Positions 55,063 through 64,000 of a DNA stretch of 64,000 bases are shown here, piece by piece. The notes below the pieces were generated by a model. The model was not told the origin of the DNA and did not search any database. It saw only the letters and a program-made list of their open reading frames with translations. Position 1 is the first letter of the stretch. Each line of letters opens with the position of its first letter. Origin of the DNA: Doryteuthis pealeii (lineage: Eukaryota; Mollusca; Cephalopoda; Myopsida; Loliginidae). The DNA lies in assembly GCA_023376005.1 (NCBI GenBank), contig CM042151.1, forward strand, positions 77,242,869 through 77,306,868. The letters run 5' to 3'. A program made the position numbers and the translations under genes.

Positions 55063-56129
55063 AGTTAAGTCAAGAAGAGGTATTCTCCACTTATTTTTTT
55101 TCCATGAAAAAAGTTAATTCGTTGTTTAAAAAGAGTTTCAAATATCTTTTATTTTCTTATGATCTATTTTCCAAAAAAATAAAATTTTAAGTATCAAAAA
55201 TTTTTTTTTAAATTAAAAATGTTTTTTTTTTACATTATTTTGTTCATGATTTAAAAATTCGGATCAGTTGAAGAATCTCCTCCCACCCCAAGACTGATCA
55301 ACTATAAGATCTTTGAAACTTGTAAAATAACATATATTTTGTTTGTTTTTGTTTTTTAATCGGCTCTTTTCATAGACAAAAGATTGGAGAAATTTTATGA
55401 ATTAAGAAAAATATTTATAAAGAGTAGAACCAGAAAACATCGAAACTTGTTAAAAATATTAATAATAGATGATTCATTTCAAACGAAGAGGCTGCATCCT
55501 GCTGCTAATTTTAAAGGTGCATTCGGAAGTGCGTAGCTTGAAGATATAGATCTGACAGGACCTGATACTTTCAGTGGGACTTTACCCCAAAAGTATAATT
55601 CTAAATTCAGCTTAAATATATCATTGTCTTGATAATGAATAATTGATTAATAAAAAAAACTTACCATTGGTTTTTGTTTTTGTTTTTATTGAGGATTGCT
55701 TTCTTCGTTTCCAAAACTAAGAACACCCTCAACTTTGATTTTTAAATATATATTCTCAGGATGATATCGTTTTACTTATAAATTGTCTTTCCTTGATTTT
55801 AGTAGCATTTTTTTCTTCAAATAAACAAGAAAATTATAAACAAATAAACATGCGTGTATAATTTTCTTGTCTGACGAAGCAGCCTTGTAAAGGAGGAAGA
55901 CGGTGTCATGCAAAACTTGTTACCTTGTGAATAGTAAAAGAAAATTTACCAAATGTTTTTGTTATTTATTGCTAAATAAACAGAGCGGTTTACTCGTTAA
56001 AAAAATATTTAAAGATAATATCTAGATGATTCTGCATGATGTATTTACGCGTATAATGAAAAAGCAGCAAAAAAAAAAAAAGGGATGTGATTTGCATCCA
56101 AATTATCGGCAACCTCTTGTTGCGTGTAT
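55063..56129. other. No gene seen
   Basis: AT-rich. 55499-55550 is a relative of the 948-1400 inverted repeat. Otherwise unassigned. Confidence 0.4.
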
Positions 56130-56884
56130 TAGGTACCACCGATTTTCCCTGTGAAATTTAACCCCTACTATATTTAACACAATGAAACTTGCATAAACGT
56201 TAATATTACCTTGGAAATTTTTGTCCGCTCGAAAGAAGAACCATTAAACACTCATGATGATTTTTTAAAAAATTCTTCAGCTTATGGAAATAATGAAAAT
56301 TATAAACGAAAAACAATGTTTACATTTTTGCACTGTTAAAACAATTGAAATTTAACGTAACCAAAAACAAGTTATGACGAGAGGCTTTTTTTAAAAATAA
56401 TATGAAAAATCAATTAATGGTCCAATTTTCACGACAATTTCCATAATTACTTACCTTTTGATGTAAATGTGTCTGACATAGGTTTTTCCTAAAATATATA
56501 AGGAATTTTTTTTTATGAGGTCTACATCCCCCTATTTTATTTTATGAAATATGAAAAAATGAACTGACAAAAACTGATTTTTCAATGCCAGAGTTTTTTT
56601 TAGTAAAAGAACCCTGAATACAGAATTCAGCTAAAAAAAATATCAATAAAGAAACTGACCGTGTCGTAAAAAAAACGGATTGTTTTACTTATTTTTCAAG
56701 ATAACGTTGAGTAATTTTTCCCCAATCGGATAATTTGATCTTTGAATTAACTGTTTTTCTTTGTAGCAACCCTTTATATTCGTTATTTTTTTTTTACGAG
56801 TTATACAAACAAAAGTTCAAAAATATTTACGTTTCTTCCTTTAATATGGCCTTAATTGATCACGTGACCTATTTTGATGGTACC
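56130..56884. mobile_element. TIR element C2, 755 bp
   Basis: Ends TAGGTACCACC and GGTACC with one TIR mismatch; body collinear with C1 (ctcgaaagaagaaccattaa; tcacgtgacctattttgatgg minus its last base). Confidence 0.77.
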
Positions 56885-56891
56885 GTACAGA

Positions 56892-57222
56892 AACCTCCAA
56901 TTTGACGTGTAAATAATTATCGAAATTTTCATGAGAATTTCACTGTTAGTTGATTTTTCATAGAATTTTTTTAAGCCGGCAGTCATAACTTGTTTTTGGC
57001 TATGTTAAATTTTTCAATTGAGTTAAAACATTGTTTTCATTCATAATTTTCATTATTTCCGTAAGCTGAATTTTTTTTTTTTTATCAAGTGTTTTTTTAA
57101 AATGTTTCTTCTTTTGAATGATCCTAAAATTTTCAAGATAATATTAACCATTATTCAAGTTTCATTGTGTTAAATGTGTGTAGGGGGTGGGGGTAAATTT
57201 GAAACGTCAAATTGGAGGTCCC
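56892..57222. mobile_element. TIR element C4, inverted short relative of C2
   Basis: Ends acctccaatttgacg and cgtcaaattggaggt. The interior is the reverse complement of C2's left half (cttgtttttggctatgttaa; ttcattgtgttaaat), so C2 and C4 form a head-to-head pair. Confidence 0.7.
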
Positions 57223-57363
57223 TAGATCAGTGCTGACGTTCTGTAGAGTCTTCCTCAATGCGAGACAAAATCTTTGATGAACCAATTATCAACTTATGCA
57301 GAAAAGGAAGGTTCGTCTTTTGTGAGGCGGATATAATCTTTTTTTCTCTTTTCTTTCTTTCTT

Positions 57364-57399
<36 letters not shown>

Positions 57400-57415
57400 A
57401 CTTCTATTTCTCCAA

Positions 57416-57790
57416 GGGGTATTTCCATATTAAATCATCCAGGCCATGTCGTCCACCTGCTTCAATTTTTCTGAAATTTTGTCCAAGTGTGGATTATGAT
57501 AAACTTAGACTATCTAAAAAATTTGGACAAAAAATGTATTTATAAACTAATTTTTAGGAGTATGGAAGCTATAGAACTCATTTTACAGACAAAAATAGAT
57601 TACAAAATTGCCATTTTTCGAACCACACCAATATGGAGAGTAAAAATTCGACATAACTCTGCCAATATTTGGAATTGGAAGCTCAAATTTTGGGGATTGT
57701 CTAACTTTAACATAGTTCACACCTGGAAAAAAATTCAGAAAAATTGAGCGAGTGGGTGACAATTTAACTTTTTTCTGGAATTACTTCATG
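57416..57790. mobile_element. TIR element D3, short version
   Basis: taaatcatccaggccatgtc and ttcaatttttctgaaatttt at left; ttcagaaaaattgagcgagt and gtgggtgacaattta at right. The centre is reduced. A poly-T tract of about 36 precedes it (57361-57396). Confidence 0.7.
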
Positions 57791-58262
57791 GTTAATTGAA
57801 ATAAAGAATTCATTTCTTTCTTATTTTTTCTTTGCTCTCCCTGGTTAGTTTAGCCAAGGAATAAATTCTATACTTTAACACACGTTGCCTCTTTAGTTTT
57901 TGAAGAGTGCAAGGGTTGACACTTTAAGGAATTTTCCGGTCCTTTTACACCAGAATTGTTCCTGAGGAAGCTAGGACGGCTATGGTGTTAAAAAAATGGT
58001 CCTATGGATGTTCATTGATTGTTAGTTCTATGTGGTTTTGAGCTCACTCTTAGTTTGTGTCTAAACCCCAATATAGCTGGTTCACCCTTCTTGTCTGGTA
58101 AGCTGAAAGAGAATTTAGGAAAAAAAACAAAAGGGACAAAGATAAGGGTAACTTTAGGGTAAGACTTTTATTCGTTGATTCATACTATTTCTTGGAGAGG
58201 AGATATTTTCCCGGGCAAGTTAATAGTCTTTTTGTGTCAGGAATTCGGGTTTTTTTGTATAC

Positions 58263-58425
58263 AGGATGACCCAGAAAAAAGAGAACCCACAAATTTTGTA
58301 ATAAAACTGTTCATTTTAACTAGAGGGGTTTATGCTAACCATAAATCCCTCTAGTTAAAATGAACAGTTCTATTACAAAATTTGTGGGTTCTCTTTTTTC
58401 TGGGTTTAGGATTAGGGTTAGGGTT
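58263..58425. mobile_element. TIR/foldback element A3
   Basis: Arms gatgacccagaaaaaagaga and tctcttttttctgggtt enclose a near-perfect stem of about 65 bp with a loop at about 58329-58347. Followed by ggattagggttagggttggg, the opposite telomere strand to that in A1 and A2. Confidence 0.72.
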
Positions 58426-58651
58426 GGGTTTTCGGGAAAAACGCCCTAAGTTGGTTGTTTTTGGGGGTTTTGCAATTGACACTGCTTCGGCTACGGACTT
58501 CAATCATAGCTGGTGGGTTTTTTTCAACAGCCACCGGTTAGCAATTTTTGAAGCAATCCACCGACTTTACTTCTTTTACATTCACATAATTATAGTTATA
58601 CAGATATTCATGTAACTGTTCAGAATGTCTTTAATGAAGACAAAAGTATAA

Positions 58652-59260
58652 GGGTAATTCCATGTCAAATCATCCAGGCCATGTCACCCACCCCCTTTGA
58701 ATTTTTCTTCCAATTTGATCTTCCAATTCCAAAAATTGACGGAGTTAACTCAATTTTTATCTCTTCAAATTTGGTGGGGTTGGTGAAAAATGGTGACATT
58801 TTGTAATCTATTTTTGTCTGTAAAATGGGTTCTAGTGCTTCCCCACTCCTAGAAATTGGTTTATAAAAGCATTTTCACCCAAGAAATCTGAAAATGCTAT
58901 TGAAAAAGTCTGAAAGTTAACCAATTTTAAGTTATTAATGATTTTTGATTTTTTCATATCAACATCAATATCTCGATGTGGCACTGCATCTATGACAAAG
59001 ATTTTTTTCATTATTATTTCATATCTATTGAACATTATTCATACCAAAAGGATAGTTTGGAATTTGCTCAGAAGTGAAGTTAAAAAATTTGTTAAAATTT
59101 CTCAGTTCAATTTTTCTGAAATTTTGTCCAGGTGTGGACTATCTTAAAGTTAGAGAATCCCAAAAATAACAGTCTACACCCGTACAAAATTTCAGAAAAA
59201 TTGAAGGGGGTGGGTGACAATTTTACTTTTTTTCCTGGGTGATTTGACATGGAATTGCCC
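58652..59260. mobile_element. TIR element D1, 609 bp
   Basis: Ends GGGTAATTCCATGTCAAATC and the inverted GATTTGACATGGAATTGCCC, followed inward by a cacccacccccttt-type arm and its inverse. No transposase. Related: D2, D3, D4. Confidence 0.82.
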
Positions 59261-59313
59261 ATAAAGAAAATTGAAAATTCCTCCAACTAATTGACTTATT
59301 CTATTAATATTCA

Positions 59314-59530
59314 TCTAGGAATCACAAGGTTCCGGGTTCGATGCCGGCCCTCGCCAACTAAGCGTATGAGTAGCACAGGGCTCTGTGTGGTAAAGTGAGG
59401 AGCTGATGATATGTATGGTGCTCCACCTCAGATGCTAAAATAATCTCTTTTCTCTACGGCTAGTGAAAAGGAAATAGACTCCCTTGCTGTCTGGCTGATA
59501 CCAACATTAGGTCACCCGAACGACTTCTCT
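59314..59530 (+). mobile_element. SINE alpha, 5'-truncated
   Basis: Starts within the head at the B box (ccgggttcgatgccgg) and keeps the full tail (agtagcacagggctctgtg, gtaaagtgaggagctgatg, agactcccttgctgtctgg). Confidence 0.82.
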
Positions 59531-59651
59531 TTATATTGCTGGTAATCTCTACATCAATATGACATTAAACAAACGAAAGGTTTGTTGGTTTAATGGCATA
59601 CCAACCTTCATGGTTTATTTGATGCCAAAGCCATCTTTGTAGAAGAACAAT

Positions 59652-59803
59652 AGTGGTACTATGTAACCAATAGCTGTGGGTTTTGAGTTGGGTTCATACC
59701 TTTCCCAAGAGTATTAATCCAAAAGTGAACATAATAACGTAACTAGGGTTCAAACTCACTATGATGTTACAGTCCAGCATGTTGTTAGCCATTACGCTAT
59801 GAG
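59652..59803 (-). mobile_element. SINE beta-like fragment (inverted)
   Basis: Minus strand: agcgtaatggctaacaac, B-box gagtttgaaccc, then actcttgggaaaggtatgaa. Same composite as 34970-35110; both follow a gtagaagaac.gtagtgg-like stretch. Confidence 0.62.
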
Positions 59804-59979
59804 GAATCCCCACCCCCAGCATTTTGTGAGATTGTAAATTAGTTTTATTTCTATTGATTGTTTGTTTGTTTTTTGTTTTGTTTTATGGCATATCAACCTC
59901 AGTGGGTCATTTAATGCCAATAAAGTTTTGAAATAAATCAATTCTTAATGGATAATACAATTTTTTTATAAATACATTT

Positions 59980-60178
59980 TTCTATTTAACCCATAGATGG
60001 GACCCTAACAGGTACTACCACTCCGGGTCAGAGTGGACCAGGGAGCAATGGTGATGAAGGGGTGCTCCACATTCCCCAAACCTCCAAAACTGGAACCTCA
60101 CCATCAGATAGAGTTTAACGTCATTCCCAGGACATGTAGACCCGCAGCCACCACCTTCTAGCACCCATATGATAAAAA
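59980..60178 (-). mobile_element. SINE delta 3' fragment
   Basis: tctatttaacccatagatgg, taacaggtactaccactccg, aactggaacctcaccatcag and agcacccatatgataaaaag. Confidence 0.72.
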
Positions 60179-60430
60179 GTATTTCTATTGAATTCAATTT
60201 GAGTAAAAAATTTTGCAATATTTTGCTAATGTAAGGCACAATTTTGCATGGTTTTGCTGAAGTCGTGAAGGTAACGAACCACACTAGACTGTGAGATGTC
60301 AAGCTCACCTGATATTCTCCAAGTGCTACTTGCCTTCTGGAATATTGGGTGGAAGAATACTTTTTAAATTAAGATCCCACTCACTTTAGAGTGTTAAAAT
60401 TTTGTGCACACTTCCTTATTCAACTTAAGA

Positions 60431-61932
60431 CATCTTCTAAAATAAAAAGAAACGTAAATTTATTTTCTTATTTTAGATATTTGACTGAGCCTTTTAAAAT
60501 TCATTACAGGCTAAAAGTAATGAAATATTTATTTAATTGTATATTTGTTTATAATTTGATTTATATAATTTAATTGTATATATTTTAATATCTTAATAAA
60601 TTTATATATTAATAAAATTTTATATCTTAATAAAATTATTTAAAATTTATATATTAATTTATATAATTTAATTGTATATATGTTTAGAATATTTATTACA
60701 GGCTAAAAGTAATTAAATATTTATTCTCTTAGTGAGAAGGAATCCAAGTACGACTTGTGTAAAAAAAACGTAAATAAGATCAACATATGCTCTAGAAATA
60801 TACACTAAATATATACTCTAAAATGACACTTAAACAAATTCTCTGATAAAAAAAACTGAACAGTATTTCCATTCAAATCTCAGGTTGCATACTAACCTGA
60901 ATGTTTTCTTTGTTATCTTTATCAACTTTTTGTTTCTGCATCGCTTCATAAAACTGATTATATGCAAATTGCACTTCCTGTAAACGTCGATGGTTTTTAT
61001 TGAGCAACGCCCCCTGGCGGCTTCTTGATAATGAAAAAAAAAGGACAAGAAAATCTATTCCAAAAATAAAAAATTCAACCAACGTTTAAAATGTCATCAT
61101 CTCAAGCAGAACAAAATTCAACAAGCTGATAGATGTTGTAAATGCAAGATAATTATCTCCCTTGTTTTGTTCAGCCATCCTATTGCATGGGTACGGGCAC
61201 CGTTTGACACCGGTAAATTCTATGTACTTCCGCCCCCGTCAGCCATGAATAAAGACATGTGAAAACGAGCTCCTGTTTCCTACTTCTTAATCTGAAGGCA
61301 TCCTGTGTGGATAACCCCAAATAACGTAACATGGTGTCAGAAGTGGGATAAAAAAGGCTGAGGTAGAGGCGGGGTAAAACGGCCAAAACATTGTTTTTAT
61401 ATATCACAATAAAGATGAGGAAAACAGTCTTAAAATAAAAAGACATGTAAATTTATTTTCTTATTTTAGATATTTGACTGAGCCTTATTAAATTTATTAC
61501 AGGATAAAAGTAATTGAAACTATGAATGAATATTTATTCTCTTAATGAGAAGGAATCCAAGTACGACTTGTGTAATAAAAACTTAAATAAGATCAACATA
61601 TGCTTTAGAGTATAGGTCAAAATAACACTTAAACAAATTCTCTGATAAAAAAACTGAACAGTACTTCCATTCAAATCTCAGGTTGCATACTAACCTGAAT
61701 GTTTTCTTTATTATCTTAATTAACATTTTGTTTCTGCGTAGTTTCATAAAACTGATTATATGCAAATCACACTTCCTGTATAGGTCGGTGGTTTTTATTG
61801 AGCAACGCCCCCTGGCGGCTTCTTGATAATGAAAAAAAAAAAGGACAAAAAATCTATTCCAAAAATAAAAATTCAACCAACGCTTAAAATGTCACCATCT
61901 CAAGCAGAACAAAATTCAACAAGCTGATAGAT
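60431..61932 (+). repeat. Tandem duplication, period about 1 kb (copies 60431-61133 and 61429-61932)
   Basis: Both copies run from a cttattttagatatttgac block through gagaaggaatccaagtacga and a caacgccccctggcgg motif to acaagctgatagat. Copy 1 contains about 200 extra AT-rich bases near 60540-60700. The LTR and primer-binding site lie between them, so the unit was probably duplicated with it or split by it. Confidence 0.75.
61134..61348 (+). mobile_element. LTR retrotransposon end: 198-bp LTR-like sequence plus tRNA-Leu-type primer-binding site
   Basis: 61134-61331 begins TGTTG and ends TAACA and carries AATAAA at 61248-61253. It is followed directly by TGGTGTCAGAAGTGGGA (61332-61348), the primer-binding site complementary to tRNA-Leu used by Gypsy elements of the Mag lineage (the clam element Steamer is a known case with a similarly short LTR). 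The internal region is lost after about 80 bp, where a retroposon tail (61378-61418) takes over. No gag or pol is seen. Confidence 0.68.
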
Positions 61933-61944
61933 ATGTAGATATTT

Positions 61945-62080
61945 CAGTCGGTACTCCTTTAATAAATTTTATGATTTTACTTACTTATGATACAAACCCT
62001 CTGGCATTGAATTTTTAACTCCACCCCACTCAGGCAATGTTGTTCAAAAATAAATTTTTATACTGCCCAGGGAGGTCTAG
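61945..62080 (+). mobile_element. Helitron 3' fragment
   Basis: tgatttt with acttacttatgatacaaacc, ctcaggcaatgttgttcaaa, and a worn hairpin (gcccagggaggt) ending CTAG at 62077-62080. Confidence 0.58.
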
Positions 62081-63337
62081 TACACATTTTTTAATAAATA
62101 TACACTCCTACATTTGGGGCACTGGTGGTTGTTGTCAGTGATGTTATCTGCATGGGTCATTGGGATGTTTCGGGTCTTCCAACATCAGACTTCCCTCGCC
62201 ATGCTGACCCTATCAGAGGTGATCAGACTCCAATACCCCCATCAACATTAGACGCTAAAAGACGTTTGACTTTTTATTCTTTTGGACGATTGTAAAATAT
62301 AAAAACTCATAAAAATAAGACTACACACTATTACCTCTAGATATTTTAAGTCCTCAATGAAAAATCGCTTAGATATTCAGTTTAGAGACAGATATTTGAA
62401 ATGTTTTAGAAAATTGACAGATTAATTTAGCCCTGTGATCAATCCATTTATCCATCCAGTAATCGGTAAAAGGTAAAGTTCTATTGTAATAGTCGGTTCT
62501 ATAATCAGTTTGTACGACAACCAGAATTAGCTTTTAAACCACTAATAGAATGTAGGAACACATTATTCACATGTACACGCTCACATACAAGAATGGGGGG
62601 TGCGTTTTTTTGTGGGAAAATGGAATTAGCAACCCGTGTTCAAATCTTCAAAATAGGAGGAAATAAACACCTAACCATAATACCCAAAATTAGTTTAATG
62701 GTTGAAATTTCTTCCTTGAGAGATATCCCAGAATTGTACAACCATCAGCTATTAATTATGATGCTTTAAAATGCAAAGTTTAAGGAAAATCCGGTCTTCA
62801 GTACTGGAAAAAAAAGTAATCTTGATATTAAAAAGCAACTTTTTCTTCTCTAAGAATTATAAACACAGACAATTCTTTGATACATGCAAAATATTAACCC
62901 AAACAAGTGGTGTTTGAAAAACAAAATTCATATTAATATTTTCAAAAGACATCAAAATAAAATTTCTGTTTACAGGCATTATACAAGGGTCATTCAATAA
63001 ATAAGAGGAATTTTTTAAAAAGCAAAATAATTTTTTTTTTTCAGATTTCTTTCCATAAAAGTAAACTCTGCATTGGTTGGAATTGGTTTATAGCAAAAGT
63101 CATTTTAATCACACAAAAGTATTTGTTTTGAGGCTATTCAAAAGAGTGGCAAGTCAAACTGAGTGCTCCAGGCATAAAGAGTGGTTTGTTATAAAATTTT
63201 TGGTGGTTGAGAAATGCAAACCATGTGAAATTTATAGAATGTGTGATGTGTATGGAGAAGTGTTTCAGTTAAAAAATTATTACAAATAACCAAAACATGG
63301 GTTTGCCACTAAGAGCCTGAGTCATAAAGACCATTCA
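62081..63337. other. No gene seen
   Basis: 62140-62260 is GC-richer (cgggtcttccaacatcagac) and may be a worn retroelement piece, but nothing specific is recognised. A 70-codon open frame at 63077 is not protein-like enough to call. Confidence 0.35.
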
Positions 63338-63483
63338 TGAAGTATGACACTAAACTACATCTGATGGTGAGGCTCATGTTCTGAAGATCTGTTGGGGGTG
63401 AGTACTCCTTCATTGCACCCATGTCCCACTCTGACCCAGAGTGATAATACCTGTTAGGTTCCCATCTATGAGTCAAATAGATC
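63338..63483 (+). mobile_element. SINE delta 3' fragment
   Basis: gacactaaactacatctgat, ggtgaggctcatgttctgaa, ccactctgacccagagtgat and cccatctatgagtcaaatag. Confidence 0.7.
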
Positions 63484-63639
63484 TGTTTAAAAAGTATTTG
63501 TATTCAATAGGCATACTTGATGCCATATAATTGTAAATTATTTGTATTAAGAATAGCTACTTGAAAATATAATTGTTTAATAAGGATTATTATCAGTTAA
63601 TTGAAACCATATAACTGTGCAAACAAATGACTAATCAAA

Positions 63640-63730
63640 CCTATATATAATGGAGATAGATTGTATTTCTGTCTGTAACCGAAACTATGTCACTGCTTAC
63701 GTCACAGATTCAACAATAATCTAAAGCATT
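63640..63730 (+). mobile_element. Helitron 5' end
   Basis: tataatggagatagattgta, tttctgtctgtaaccgaaac and tatgtcactgcttacgtcac match Helitron 5' regions. The remainder to the window end is not clearly alignable, so the element is truncated or runs out of the window. Confidence 0.5.
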
Positions 63731-64000
63731 TATTAATGAGAACCAATTTATAATATAATTTATACATAATATTATAGAAAAACATTGATTTATATACACT
63801 ATGAATTTGTATTTGTAATACCCGACGGTCTAGGTGATTTTTAACGAATCTTTCAATAAATGCATGTTTAGTTATATACATTTTTACATAGTTATTTTGA
63901 TTTGTATTTAAATTTTTTAATGTATAAAGTTTTGCGAGAAATTTATCTATAAATAAGATATAACCCCTTATTTATATCTCATGTTAAATTCTTACCTGTG

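Noticed and set aside
57258..57747. Two overlapping open frames of 95 and 86 codons
   Set aside because: The first crosses a poly-T tract and both lie in TIR element D3, whose relatives have no matching frame.
63077..63289. 70-codon open frame with several Cys residues
   Set aside because: Cys spacing does not fit a known finger or toxin scaffold, no signal peptide, AT-rich unsupported context.
1..64000. CRISPR array, bacterial operon, plasmid or phage features
   Set aside because: No spaced direct repeats, ribosome-binding sites or prokaryotic genes; the window is animal-like nuclear DNA.

Overview
The window looks like AT-rich, repeat-dominated animal DNA, most likely from a cephalopod (octopus-type) genome. 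The reasons are three TGEKPF-linked C2H2 zinc-finger genes whose whole reading frame lies in one exon, several tRNA-derived SINE families with mollusc-like heads, LINE remnants, Helitrons, many foldback and TIR elements, and long AT and AG microsatellites. Species assignment is inference; no alignment could be run.

Three intact protein-coding genes are supported: ZNF-1 (25395-26432, +, 11 fingers), ZNF-2 (38219-39058, -, 9 fingers) and ZNF-3 (51191-52132, -, 10 fingers). All three have one isolated N-terminal finger, a charged linker of about 26-33 residues, then a tandem finger array. In each, a polypyrimidine/AG splice acceptor lies 60-61 nt upstream of the ATG, so the ORF is probably the last exon behind a non-coding 5' exon. 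ZNF-2 and ZNF-3 share an odd last finger and a degenerate third finger. Two frame-broken finger fragments (about 27000 and 28320), collinear with ZNF-1 and separated by a duplicated repeat block, are relics of another copy.

Layout: 1-3900 holds foldback and TIR elements; 3976-8000 an LTR-like composite; 8260-8630 a large microsatellite; 8883-12450 a Helitron end, an ORF-bearing repeat, a structured retroposon, an LTR-like repeat and SINEs; 12548-16150 TIR elements; 16155-22320 SINEs, two Helitrons and a foldback element; 22320-25330 is mostly unannotated and may be ZNF-1 intron; 25335-28485 ZNF-1 and relics; 29000-37640 SINEs and foldback elements; 38219-39119 ZNF-2; 39961-49450 a Helitron, TIR elements, SINEs and a second structured retroposon; 49490-53515 two LINE remnants flanking ZNF-3; 53516-60180 a TIR-element cluster; 60431-63483 a tandem duplication with a Gypsy-type LTR and primer-binding site, plus SINE fragments.

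No operon-like relation exists among the genes. They are probably members of a lineage-expanded DNA-binding family set in mobile-element sediment. Points most worth following: the conserved ZNF gene plan, the structured retroposon with compensatory base changes, telomere-like motifs inside unrelated foldback elements, and the foldback insertion with an empty site in the same window.
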